A stretch of 64,000 nt of DNA from NCBI GenBank assembly GCA_020740775.1, contig JAHEWK010000018.1, positions 372,001 to 436,000 on the forward strand, in the 5' to 3' direction. The notes beneath the pieces are model-generated. The model worked only from the letters and a program-made list of their open reading frames with translations, was not told the DNA's origin and made no database searches. The stretch's first letter is position 1, and each line of letters begins with the position of its first letter. A program made the position numbers and the translations under genes. This document shows, in pieces, positions 1 through 10,965 of the stretch. The stretch is from Ilyonectria destructans. Lineage: Eukaryota; Ascomycota; Sordariomycetes; Hypocreales; Nectriaceae.

Positions 1-272
1 GAGACATGGTGAGGAGAAAGTCTGGTGATATCGACCTCGTCATATAGATGACGCAAGAATGGCAAAGGGATAATAACTACGCACTGTCGTAGTAAATCTT
101 ACATGTTAGAAAGCAAGACCCCAATGTCCTTTTCTGAAACTCGGGTCGGATGTAGATACATCTGCCGAGTCTATAGCCACGGACGTACCGGACTTACCAG
201 ATGATAAGGTCCGCGGCGTCAGGTCCGCGGAGCTATTTGACTTTTATTGCTCAGTTAATTGATTTTCAATTG

Positions 273-649
273 CCTCGGCAGCCCCACTGCTGTCTAGAGC
301 TGAACTTTACACTGCAGGCATTAGTCGATCATTGTTTTCCAGGTTTATTGAGTTGGATAGCTCAGTATGGCACTCAAAGGTGACCCTAGAGTGTATTGTG
401 TTTGTGTCCTCTTGATGTTTCGCCCCTTTAGGTTAAAGTTAAAGAGGTCTAAGTTAACTTAAAATTTTCCCCCTTTCTAATACAGTATAGCTCGCCGACG
501 CCTAGCCGGGCTCTCGCCAAAGGGTGCCCGATGACCTGCCTGGGCCCAGGCGTTCCAACATGTTCCAATGAAACAATACCTCGGCAAGGCTCCACTTTAG
601 GCGGGCTGGCTGTTGTCGCCTTTTCCTGATGCCTCGGCAGGGCTCCACT
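273..649. repeat. Three dispersed copies of a CCTCGGCA..CTCCACT motif
   Basis: The motif CCTCGGCAAGGCTCCACT lies at 579-596, with a one-mismatch copy at 632-649 and a degenerate 16-base copy at 273-288. A shorter related string (CCTCCGCAGGGCT) recurs near 5427. No coding capacity accompanies the copies. They look like the remnant of a small dispersed repeat or of LTR-internal repeats, but no terminal inverted repeat or target duplication could be defined. Confidence 0.5.
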
Positions 650-839
650 AGACATGAGTCTCCAGACGTTGCTGGGACTATTCGCATTATGTACGCTGGG
701 GGTCAAAGGCAGGTGTCTTGGGCGAAGAGAGTATGGCATGTTAATTGTAGATAGAGGCTATACAACTACATATACTGCAACAAACTCCCTTCTCGTCTTG
801 CATTGATTGCATCATCGAGCAGACTATCTCTTATCTACT

Positions 840-1700
840 AAGAGGTCAGGGTGCCCTAGTATATATATACCCAGAGGGGGGACTAGAAGCTTAACAGTAA
901 AAAAGAATACCAATAATAGTATTAATAATACAGACTATATATTCAGTCTATTTAAAGGTTAATAGTTACTTAAATAGATTAAGGTTTCTAGTCTAACTGG
1001 TTACTTTTTCTAATATCTTAATAAACTATAGAAATAGCTATATCTTAAAAAAGCTAGATTTACTGAAAAAGCTAGATCTTAGAAAAACTAAATCTACTGA
1101 AAAAGCTAAATCTACTGAAAAAGCTAAATCTTAAAAAAGATAAAATTATAATAGATATAAAAGATCTATAGACCCTCTTATATTCTAGCTATCCTTATAT
1201 TCTTATATACCTTAACTAACTACTATCCCAATAGAATAAAATACCTCTCTCTTTCTATCTTATAGTACAGACTGATAAGATCTATTCTAATTATTACTAT
1301 ATCTATAGCTTTTAATTTAATCTAGAAGAATTAATAGAGATTAATCCAGCCCTTATTATAAAGCTATAAATTGCAGCTTAAAAGTTTAAACTGAAAAATA
1401 TTAAATAAATCTAAACTAATAGACCTAATAATATATATCTAGTGCAGTTACTAATCTTTAGCTGCTATACTATCTAAAAGCTAGCTAGTATAAATCTAGC
1501 TCTATAACACTGGGTTACTAAAGAGCTATACTATCTTAAGATCCTTCTTAAGAACTACTAAATAGATAGAATCCCTCCAGCAGAAAGGGAATTCCTTGAG
1601 AAATTATATTATAACTATACAGCCTGAACTATATAGCTTATAAATAAGGTGGTGTTAGTCAACTTACAGCTAAAGAATTAATAACTATAAGAACCTAAAG
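840..1700. other. AT-rich block, probably RIP-degraded repeat
   Basis: About 850 bases are strongly AT-rich with almost no open frame, in sharp contrast to the flanking genes. Positions 1045-1140 hold a run of roughly 17-base imperfect tandem units of the type ctgaaaaagctaaatct. Such composition is what repeat-induced point mutation leaves from transposons in Pezizomycotina, but no recognisable transposon protein survives here, so the origin is inferred. No gene is seen in 1-1890. Confidence 0.5.
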
Positions 1701-1890
1701 GAACCGATAGATATTGCGGAGGAGGTTATGTGCTTGGTGGTTAGAAGAGGCAAAAGACTGTAATTAGGTTCACGATCAATAGACCAAGTCCCTCATCACA
1801 TTCGTGCAAGAACGTGATACAGAATTGAAACAGTAGTCAGAACAGTGATTTCAACAATGATCTCTTATCTACACCAGCACCACTATCATC

Positions 1891-3500
1891 ATGTCTTGTG
1901 AGCCCATATTTGCCGCCAATCAAAAAAGCGTAATGGCCTCACCGGCTTTTCGCTTGATAGCCTGCCTCCAGTCCCAGTCGATAGCGACGATAGGCGAGTT
2001 TATAAGCTTCTCGACACTGAGAACTACAATAAGGGCAGCGTCTACAACTATCCCGGCTACGTGCCTGTCCACAAAGAGCTCTCCCATGCACCCGTTGAGA
2101 TTACTGGTACTCTACCCAAGGATCTCGAAGGTGTCTATCTTCGCAATGGTACAAACATTCAGTTCAACCCCACGTCGATCCGTCTGCGTGCCTTTTCGGG
2201 TGCTGGAATGATCCACCAGATCCAGATTCAAAACGGAGAGGCAAGCTATTCAAACTTTTATGTGCGAACTCCACGCTTCGAAATTGAACGAAAAATCGGG
2301 CGAGAAGTCTTTGTCGAGTTTAGTGACATTGCTACTGCTGGAAAGGCTGCCTTGGAAAAGATCCAGGCTTTGCAGAATAAAGTCAAGAAGGGCATTATCC
2401 CTGAGCTCTCCGCATATGAGCTCACTCCTGGTTCGACATCCATCCGGTATCATAGCGGACGTCTCTATTGCCTACAGGAGACTGGATATGCCTTTGTGTT
2501 GGATGTTCGCCGCGGGCAAGAAGGCCATCTCCTTCTGGATGGTCGTGGCTGTATCGAAGACTGGGATGGGGAATGGGATGGGCCTTTCTCGGCTCATCCT
2601 AGATTCGACCCAATCACGGGCGACATGTACAACCTCAGTGTCGATTACGGGAAGATCTTAGCCGGGCGCACCTCCCAAGGCCTACGTCATTCTCAAGCCT
2701 CCTATGAGTCGACCGCTGGGCAGATGTCATGGCTACATGACTTTTTCCTGACCAAGAATTATTTGGTCTTTCCTGACATATCCATGCGTCGAGATCCCAG
2801 TGGCCTCGCTAAGGACATTGAAAGCGTCTTCCGCTTCGATCACACCTACTCGTTGCGTTGGGGCGTCTTGCCGCGCGAGTTCAAGCCAACAGATGAGATA
2901 CAGTGGTTCCAGACCAAGAATGTTGGCAGTATCTGGCATGTCATCAATGCATGGGAACAAGACGGACCAAATGGGACGCGCCAGGTTGTGTGCTTTTCGC
3001 CGTGCTTCGACAATTACCCCCCTGACTGCCCGATTCACACGCCAGCCGAGCCGCACGCGAAGGTCAAGTCTTGGACTCTCGACCTAGACACTAGCGAGGT
3101 CTCCAATGAGGAGCTCCTGCTTGATCATCATTACGAGAGACCAAGTCTGAACCTCGACTATGTTGGCGTACCTAGCAGGTACTGTTATCTGCTGGACGAG
3201 GAGCAGGATGGGTATATGGGTAAGGGCGTCCTCAAGTACGATCTTTGGGAGAAAAAGGAAGTGGCATATTTCTCTTATGGCGAAATGTACGGCGGCGAGG
3301 CATACTTCGTGCCTAGGGAGAATTCGGTTTCTGAAGACGATGGCTATTTGTTGGACATACTTATGACAGGTGAGAGATCGGAACTTGTCGTAAGCGATGC
3401 CAAAGGAATGACTGAGCTCGCGAGACTACATCTGCCACAACGGGTCCCGTTCGGCGTACACGCCACATGGGTAGCAAAAGATGAGCTTGCAAGGCTCTAA
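1891..3500 (+). CDS. Carotenoid oxygenase family dioxygenase (5' frameshift)
   Basis: Member of the carotenoid cleavage oxygenase/RPE65 family (non-haem Fe(II) beta-propeller enzymes that cleave double bonds of carotenoids, apocarotenoids or stilbenes). From 2061 a 479-residue open frame carries YLRNGTN near the start and the four iron-ligand histidines in the expected contexts: FSAHPRFDP (about residue 179), SWLHDFF (226), IWHVINAWE (293) and PFGVHATWV near the C-terminus. The natural ATG appears to be 1891 in good context, but its frame is lost. Reading from 1891 into the A6 run at 1922-1927 and changing frame there gives one continuous protein, so a single base is missing in this homopolymer (mutation or assembly error). 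No in-frame stop occurs downstream. Substrate unknown; alternatives within the family are lignostilbene dioxygenase and carotenoid dioxygenase. Confidence 0.85.
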
Positions 3501-4325
3501 ATAAACTGAATTCTTTAGAAAGTGACAGGTCTGGCATCTTTTGAAAGCAGGTAATTCTACTTATAAGATTTGTAAGTTACGCCTGCTCGGTCTCTAGAAA
3601 GTACATGGGACTGGCTTATTTAATTCAGAGCTGGCGGTATTGCCCCTATTATAATCGTTGAGTGCAAGGAGGTAATATCAACTGCCGGCTACCGAGGTTT
3701 CTAAAGCCCTAGCTGTTCCGATGTTTCCAACGCCCGGCCTGCTTAGAGACAGAATCGCAAACCCTGCAAACTATAAACTAAAACATACGCAATGTAACGT
3801 CGCTCGGAGCGAAGGCAAGCTCGAGACCAGAAGGTGACGGAAGTTGGGCAGTTTGTCATGCTCCATAATTCATCATCTGAGAATTCTTGCATTCTCTCAA
3901 TGGTCGGCAATTTTTCCGGAGCTTCTTACCAACAACTATTATTGGAGCAATTTCTCAGTGATGCTTCTAGAGAGATTGGTAACCAGAGTTCATAGCCAGT
4001 TGGTAGGTTTAAGATTTAGCTAATCTCGGGCTAACTCCCCGGGATAGAAACGAGCTCTACTAAATCGAGCTTATTTGCTAGGCCTGACATTTGCGCTGCT
4101 ACGTAGTCACAGAATAAAATCGACAAATACAGTCTCTTCAGAGAGCCTATCGCTTCCTTTGCTTACGCCAAGTCTCACACCACTCTGATTCTCGAATATT
4201 CTACACTCGCAAAGCACACAGTTATCTCTTACATAGTATCGATAAGAAAATTTCAGCTATGACTCGCATTATTATCTATAGACCAAAAGTATGTACTGTT
4301 AAGAATTACACATTCGTTGGAGGGA
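3501..4325. other. Intergenic, nothing recognised
   Basis: About 825 bases between the convergent carotenoid-oxygenase and NmrA-like genes. No credible open frame, RNA gene or repeat was seen; it should hold both 3' untranslated regions. Confidence 0.5.
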
Positions 4326-5249
4326 TTATGCCTCTGCATCAATACACTTCCATTGACTTGACTCTCGCAGCCATTTCTCGAATGTTTGCAGACCAGGCTC
4401 CTGCCCTCTCAATGCAGCAATATCTGCATCCCATCCAGCCGTCCTAAACCACTCGAAGCTCTTGGAAGCATCACTGACCATCCACAGCACGGGATATGCT
4501 ACTGCCCTATACGTTTGTGGCAAATCCTCTCCAACTGTTCTCCGAAACACGTGTTGAATCTCGGAGAAGCTCAGCTCGTCACCAGCCAAAGCAACCGCCT
4601 TGCCCGCCCATGCGTTAGGACCCAAGAGGGCCTTGGCAGCAAAGATGCCGATATCGTGGGTGCTAACCAACTGCATCTTGCGGTCCAAAGGCATACCCGC
4701 CGCCCAAAGAGATGCCATGAGCTGACCAAAGAAACCAGGGTTGTAGCTGTCCATGAAGCCCGTTGGCCTCAGGATGGTCCACCTCTTGCCCGAGTCGTCG
4801 CACAGCTCTCGCAGGCGGAGCTCAATGCGGTGCTTTGCGGCAAAGTGAGGCACATCTGTGGGTCGAGACCAGCTCACGACGTCGCCTCCGCGGTCGACGC
4901 TCGTGAAGACGATGTGGTCGACTTGAGAGTCCTTTGCTGCGGCCGCCTCAATGAGAGGCAGGGCTTGGGCTTCATCATTGGGCGGAACTGTGACGACGAA
5001 GACTGAAGAGATTGATGGATGCTCTGTGAAGATGGAATCCGGGGCCTGCGTGTCACCTTGGACGAGAACAATATCTGGGTATATTGATTTAAGGGCCTGA
5101 GATTTGACCGATGAGATGGATCTCGTCAAAGCTAGAATGCGGATCTCTTGATGTTTCTGTAGGTAGGCTTGGAGGGTCTTGTAGATTGCGTCGATGGTGG
5201 CCTTGCCTTGTTGGCCGGTGGCGCCCACGATGAGGATGTCTCGTTTCAT
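4326..5249 (-). CDS. NmrA-like NAD(P)-binding protein
   Basis: A 307-residue uninterrupted protein of the NmrA-like/atypical SDR family (Rossmann-fold proteins acting as NAD(P)-dependent reductases or as redox-sensing regulators). The ATG at 5249 is chosen because it places the dinucleotide-binding motif GATGQQG directly after the first strand (ILIVGATGQQG); the frame stays open upstream but without family-like sequence. Further family features are VFTSVDRGG, the ILRPTGFMDSY stretch and a Leu/Trp-rich C-terminus. There is no signal peptide, so it is presumably cytosolic. The typical SDR YxxxK pair is not obvious, as usual for NmrA-like proteins, so catalysis cannot be assumed. It is convergent with the upstream oxygenase. 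Confidence 0.85.
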   Translation of the reverse strand: MKRDILIVGATGQQGKATIDAIYKTLQAYLQKHQEIRILALTRSISSVKSQALKSIYPDIVLVQGDTQAPDSIFTEHPSISSVFVVTVPPNDEAQALPLIEAAAAKDSQVDHIVFTSVDRGGDVVSWSRPTDVPHFAAKHRIELRLRELCDDSGKRWTILRPTGFMDSYNPGFFGQLMASLWAAGMPLDRKMQLVSTHDIGIFAAKALLGPNAWAGKAVALAGDELSFSEIQHVFRRTVGEDLPQTYRAVAYPVLWMVSDASKSFEWFRTAGWDADIAALRGQEPGLQTFEKWLRESSQWKCIDAEA

Positions 5250-5551
5250 TTTTGGCAGAGGAAGTTCCGTATTAATAATAAAGTGAGTTTTGTCTGGTTT
5301 TTTGGCCCTTAGGGTGACATGGCGTACCTTAGATATACTATCTTGTCGCGGAGACTTTTTCGGACACATTCCAGCCGGACACTTTTTTGTGACGAAGCCT
5401 AGTGTATGTACAACAGGCCGATTGCCTCCGCAGGGCTAAGCGTACCTGGGGTTGCACGTTGATCACATGCGAGTTCCAACGGGAGCCTAAAAGCATTTGA
5501 GAAACCACGTCACCAGGTGGTGGGTAATAAACCCATGTTTCGGCCGTCGAT

Positions 5552-6360
5552 GTGGCTGTGCGGACTGATCCGCTGTTCTGTTGTTTTCAACATTTATCCA
5601 CGATGCAAGATGGCGCGCAACAACAAATCATCCGTGGCGGAGGTCAGGCTATTGCCGATGCCCTGCATAAGGAGCTCGGTGATGCTGTGAGGCTCCATGA
5701 GCCCGTTGTCGCAGTTGACCAGACGGGTTCAGATTATGCCATCATCAAAACCACCAAGGGTGTCTTCTCTTGCAGCAGGGTCATTATGACTATTCCCCTT
5801 CCACTTGTTTCCAAAGTCGATTTCTCTCCTGCCTTGCCGGCGCCCAAGGTCAAGCTTCTAGGGAATCTTTCTTGGGGGCATTCTAGAAGGTCTTTGCCTC
5901 CTACGATACCCCATTCTGGCAACAAAATGGCCTGCGTGGAGAGGTTGTTGGTGTTGACTCATATGTGATGCTGGTAAATGATGTGTCTCCAGAAGATGCC
6001 AGCCGCGGTGTGCTGATGGGCTCCATCGCTGGGATGAAGGCGCTAGAGTTTCTTTCTATGAATCAAGATCAGCGTTTGGCTATCATAATGAAAGAGCTTG
6101 AGAAATGCTACGGTGCGGCTGCCTTGAAACCGAAAAAGCTAACCTTGCATACGATGACGGAAGAAAAGTGGTCGACGGGTTGTCCTCTCGCCTCACCCGC
6201 GCCAGGCATATGGACTACTCTGGGTGAATGGCTTTGTAAACCTATTGGCCGAATCCATTGGGCTGGGACTGAGACTGCTGAGGTTTGGAATGGATATATG
6301 GAAGGCGCTGTTAACTCTGGACTGAGGGCCGCGAGGGAGGTCTTGGACGAGCTGGAGTGA
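5552..6360 (+). pseudogene. Monoamine oxidase (flavin amine oxidase) C-terminal remnant
   Basis: The segment encodes the C-terminal half of a flavin-containing amine oxidase: NGAQQ-like DGAQQQIIRGG, then IIVMTIPLPL-type sequence (VIMTIPLPLV), and the FAD-anchoring end IHWAGTETAEVWNGYMEGA. The N-terminal FAD-binding half with GxGxxG is absent, and no such sequence is seen upstream. A frame change near 5875-5890 separates two open pieces: the family sequence continues as FASYDTPFWQQNG in another frame up to the second piece that begins near 5965. Truncation plus frameshift make it non-functional as read. Confidence 0.8.
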
Positions 6361-6611
6361 ATACTATGACGAATAAGCTGACAGATCTAGACCAGGTCTG
6401 AGTCTGTCAGCCTCCAGCCTATCTGTTATCTCTTACTCGGCTGAAGGTAATTAGGTGAGCTTGACGAATTGGTTCCAATCACAAATAGTTAGAGTAAGAT
6501 TAAGCCAGATGTTTTCTAATACTAAATGACCTTCAATAGCATCTACGTAACTATATACAACGACGAATCGCTGGAGAATATCTACATAAACAATCCAAAT
6601 CTCCCAAACAT

Positions 6612-7541
6612 TTACAGGCCAAAGAACTTCATGTCATCGTCGCCCCGGACAGGCACGGTATGGCCAACGTTCTGGGCAAAGATACCGACCAGCTTGGGGC
6701 CAAAGGTGTCAGTTCGGTAGCCGCTCTGGGGAACGCCGCTCTGGGACTGCTGGGGCTTCGTGGGGTTGTAGCCGAAAATACCAGACCACTGGTCGATAGT
6801 CTCCTGGTAGTTGGCAGGTCGGAGGGTGGTGTCGACACCGCCGTGGTAGATCTGCATCTTGGGGCGGGCTCCGTTGTAGCCGGGGAAAGCATCGGTGACT
6901 TGCTTGGCCCACTCGGCAGGCGTCTTGTTGACGTTTCCTTGGGCGCACTGGGAGTTCCAGCCGTTGACCGTGTTGGTGAAGAAGCAGCCAGCGGGGACGC
7001 CGTTGTAGACGATGGCGGAGGCAAAGAGGTCGGGGTAGGTAGCAGCCATGACGTTCTATGCCCACTGTTAGCACACATGCATACACACTGACACTTAGAT
7101 CAAGATTCACGGTAGACTCACGGTCATCATGGCTCCAGAGGACGATCCAGTCACAAAGACCTTGGACTTGTTGGCATTGTATTTGGTTAGGACGTATCGA
7201 ACCATGTTGGCGATGCTATTGCTGTTGGCACCGCCATCGTGGGTCATGGTCGCCTTGGAGCTGACGTCCCAACAGGTTCCGCTGTAGGGACTCTCAGGGT
7301 AGATGACGATGAAGCCCTTTTGGTTCGACAGCTGCGCATAGGGCGTGCTCTGGTAATACGATTGGGCCGTGCCTTGGCAATGGTGGATGGCAACGACAAC
7401 AGCCGGGCTGGCCGGCAGGTTGTTGGGGATGTGGACGTACATCTTGGCTCCGGATGGGTTGGAGCCAAAGTTGGTCACCTGCTGGAGCTGAGCGGTGACA
7501 GTGCCAGCAAGGGCGACGATGGAAACAAGGCTGAGTTTCAT
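6612..7541 (-). CDS. Acetylxylan esterase, CE1 family
   Basis: Secreted carbohydrate esterase family 1 enzyme that removes acetyl groups from xylan. Two exons, 7541-7122 and 7055-6612, are joined over a 66-bp intron (7056-7121, GTGAGT..CATAG), giving ...GAMMT|NVMAATYPDLFAS in frame; about 287 residues. It begins with a signal peptide (MKLSLVSIVALAGTVTAQ), then VTNFGSNPSGAKMYVHIP, the nucleophile elbow VTGSSSGAM, an Asp in YHGGVDTT and His in VGHTVPV. There is no carbohydrate-binding module. A TATATATA element lies about 80 bp upstream. The next gene on the same strand is a second CE1 esterase, consistent with joint attack on xylan side chains. Catalytic assignments follow the family pattern. 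Confidence 0.92.
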
Positions 7542-8805
7542 GGTGATTGCTGGGTGATGATGATTTTAATTGATATTGCTGCTGCTGCTTCTATATCGTC
7601 AGCCAAGATCGGCCAGCACACGATATATATACACTTCTGAACCTATCGCTCTCTTTGTACTTTGTTTCGCGTTTTGGCTTCTTAGAACGCTGTCTGCTCT
7701 CTCCGTCTCTCCCATTTCCGTGTCCTTTCCGCCTCTCACTGGCGTCGACTCCACTTTGCCTAAACATGAAACCCATCAAATACGAGAACATGCCAATTTA
7801 TCCGCTCCTCTTTTTCCATACCATCCGATCATCATGTTTATAAACGCCCCAGCAACAAGGTTCCACGTGTGAAAATTCATGCATACCGTAGATCAGATGA
7901 ATGGAGGTGTTCCCCCCGAATGGCAAATAAAGGATCGTACTATGCTTCTTTGCCGGCATCCGGGCATGGGCCGGCTAATGTGTCTCATTTCAGCCTCCTT
8001 TATTTATCTACTACAAACCGATCGAGTCCTAATGGAGCCATAAGGTCCTTGTTCCCCATTTTTACACGGACCCTGGCATGTCTTACCCTGGGCTTCACAA
8101 TCGTTTAGAAAGAGACAGCAGCGGGGCGGAGGAGCGGGTCCCAGGGAGCACGTCCGTACTTTTGGGGATGGGCCCATCTATTTAGTGCCGGTTTCTACAA
8201 AAGTACAATTATCCGTTTCACGAAGCTTTTCTGTAGTGGTGTGCCTTACCCCTCTTACTATTTTAGGAAACTGATAAGAGCAATACGCCGCTCAGGAAGA
8301 ATCTCAAAGGGGTCTTAGTCCATGTCATAGACTTTCGACACCACTAACCCATTATTACTCGCTATCATGCTACCATCTCGGCCGGGTTGACAAGGTAGAC
8401 TACACAACTCATGAGCGTTTGATATTATCTGGATTATTTGTCTTGACTTGTATTATTAGGGTCTAATGGGTGGGGACTATAATTTAGTGATTCAGTTGCG
8501 AGATATTCGCAACTTGGGCATGAAGAGCAATGGTTCACAGCGGAAGCATTATCGTGCAGTTTGATGTTCAGTTACACGATTCAATCACATATCGAAAACC
8601 TTTGGAGGTGATCAAGTCAAGACCGAAATAGGCCATGATTTGCCAGATAGATTGAATTTGCGGCTATATGTACCAGCATATGTTCGAGCTTCAATATTTA
8701 CAAAGGAAAGATCAAATTGACAAGGCCTAGCTTCCTTTTGAGCTGAGATCAGCCGTACTATAGGGAGGTTCCAGCCTTTGTGACCGGGGCTGTTATAGAA
8801 ACGCT
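7542..8805. promoter_or_regulatory. Spacer with acetylxylan esterase promoter
   Basis: About 1.26 kb without a gene, between two minus-strand CE1 genes. The TATA-like run gatatatatacac at 7622-7634 sits about 80-90 bp upstream of the acetylxylan esterase ATG. A GGCTAA hexamer, the core of XlnR/Xyr1-type sites in fungal xylanase promoters, is at 7973-7978; a single hexamer is weak evidence. Short open frames on the plus strand look random. Confidence 0.4.
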
Positions 8806-9672
8806 CTAAGAACGACGAGCATTGTTGAAAAAGGTCCAGGTCTCTCCAGGAGCCCAGGTGCCGCTATTGGTATCGCGGGGGTCGGCGACGTGGTCACCAC
8901 TGTGGGCAATCCAAGTGACGGGAGCTCGGCTGCACTCGTAGGTGGTTTTGATATGGGAACCGGAGCCGCGGGTGGGCTCGGAGGCGCTTTTGGACTGGCA
9001 GCCGTTGAGCTGGAGGAACTTGTCTCGAAGGGCTCGGCCAAGGTTAATGGGAAGGACGCTGTCGGCCACGCCGTGAATACCAAGGTAGGGAACGGGCTTG
9101 GTGCCTCCATTGCATCCGCTAAGCTGGGCACCAGAGATGACGGCAACGGCCTTGAAGACGTCTGGGTCTTTGGTCAGCAATTGCTAATACTTGTATTCTG
9201 CCATCTTACCAGGCCGGGAGCAAGCAACAGAGAAGGACATGGCACCGCCGTAGCTGAAGCCAGTGGCAAAGATTTGCTGCTCATCGATACAAAGGTTGGA
9301 CTTGACGGCATCGAGGATCTGGTCAGTAAACGTGACGTCGTTTCCGTTAGTGTTCGCCCAACCGGCATCCAAGCCCTGAGGAGCAACGAAGATGGCAGAG
9401 CCCTGGGCCAGGCTCTCGAGGCCGTAGTAGCCTCCTCCAGCTACGTTCTGCATGGAGCCACTACGCCAGTGGTAGCCAAAGATGAGCTTGTAGGGCTGAC
9501 TGCGGTTGTAGCTGTCGGGGATTTTCAGCGTGTACTGACGCTGCTGGCCAGCAACCGTGACAGTCTTGACGCCGCTCTGGATGGGGTTCTTGCCACAGCC
9601 TGCCGAGGCTGCGAAGATGTCCTGAGCGGCAGCAAGTAGGAGGAAGACGGTAGCGAGAAGGTTGGTGAACAT
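8806..9672 (-). CDS. Feruloyl esterase type B-like, CE1 family
   Basis: Secreted esterase of CE1, closest in pattern to fungal feruloyl esterase B, which releases ferulate from arabinoxylan or pectin. Exons 9672-9210 and 9161-8806 are joined over a 48-bp intron (9162-9209; GTAAGA..CCCAG, branch CTGAC), giving [14 protein letters not shown]; an acceptor 6 bp earlier would add two residues. The product is 272 residues: signal peptide ([20 protein letters not shown]), [21 protein letters not shown], nucleophile elbow [20 protein letters not shown] with the likely Asp, and [10 protein letters not shown] with the likely His. Six or more cysteines suggest disulfides. No CBM1 is present. It is tandem with the acetylxylan esterase. 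Confidence 0.9.
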
Positions 9673-10965
9673 GGTGAAAGGATCGCGTTGACTTGTTGTA
9701 TTGGATAGAAGTAAAGGTAGAAAGCTCTTTCAACATGGGTGAAAACCCAATATGCTCTCAACGTTTAAATACGACTTTTCCCTTCCGTGGAAAACGCTGT
9801 CAGAAGGAAGCAAGGACCTACTTATAGAACAACCTTATCAGGGGTAGGGGTGATATGACTATAAAACAGCCGGATGAAGGGCGACATTCTTGGCGACCTA
9901 TGTCCTGCAAAAAACAGCGTTGCGAATGGAGGAGTAACTTCCGCTGATCCCTGGGGTTTCTCAAATCATGTAAACCCCGCAATACATGGCCATCAAGGCG
10001 CAGTCACCTTCCACGTGGTGATATGTTTACGAACTGCTGATACCTGTCGGCACTGATACCATTTCAGAGGGTGAGGCTAGAAGCGTAGCTAGCTCTAGAT
10101 GCAAGAGTAATAATAAACACGTATTGATTCTTTTAGCCGACGCTGTTTGCAAAAGTACAACAAATGGCCATTTTTTGCTCCTCGTATCCTGAAACCTGCC
10201 CACGGCCTAAGGTTGCTTGCGTCCATCTTACAGTGCGCTGATCCCTAATGAGCAGAGCATGCCCTCGAAACACCGAGACCACTCCTTCGCATTCAATTGC
10301 GCGAGTACTTTTTACATCGAAAGATTTTCTATTAGTAACAAGGCAAGAATCTGGCTAATTGGTTCTCTTCCTAGAGCGAGCCACTTCAAACAACCCTAGT
10401 AAAAGGAGTCCATTTAAAATTATACGTAATGGAATTGCCTTCCGCTTTAAGATTACACCACCTGCCTCCGGCCCTTAGTCTGTCATTAGTAGGGTCACTT
10501 CCAAAGTTCTGGAAATGCAAAGGTTCGGAGTCTTCCAGCCGAAGACCCAAAGAAGTTTGACCTTTCCAATTTCGGCTGTTGGTGCCCTTAGCACGACCCC
10601 TATAGGAACATCTGTGCCTACGTGTTACAGATTGGTTCGCTATGGCTAGCGGAGACTTCAGCGAGGGGTCTGTTAAAGCGCAGGGAGCATTACCTATAGC
10701 CTGTTCTTCCGCTAGACCGTTTTGATGGGCACCGAATACTCGGCTCATCGGAAATGCTGTAGTGGGTCAGCGCGTCCGCGATTACCCGGCTAATGTAACG
10801 GTTTGGTTAATTCCGAACGGTAAATTGGGCCGTGAGGGGGGCTGAGTCATCGGTAGAGTCATCGGTAGTCTCCCAGTTCTGCCGGTCTTGACAGCTAACT
10901 ACAGTACTAACATCTCATTTTGACAGACCGTGCTTCAGCTGCTGAAGACAGGATGCAAAAATATC
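9673..10965. other. Divergent spacer between feruloyl esterase and HET gene
   Basis: About 1.3 kb with no credible gene. It must carry the feruloyl-esterase promoter on the left. A TTAGCC (GGCTAA on the minus strand) is at 10133-10138, about 460 bp upstream of that esterase, similar in distance to the one upstream of the acetylxylan esterase; this may be chance. The 120-codon minus-strand frame around 10.4-10.7 kb has no family resemblance. Confidence 0.4.

Noticed and set aside
4386..5006. 206-codon plus-strand frame
   Set aside because: Antisense to the NmrA-like gene; composition reflects the opposite strand.
8890..9639. 249-codon plus-strand frame
   Set aside because: It is antisense to the feruloyl esterase, whose signal peptide, triad and intron are convincing; the frame has repetitive codon-mirror composition and no family match.
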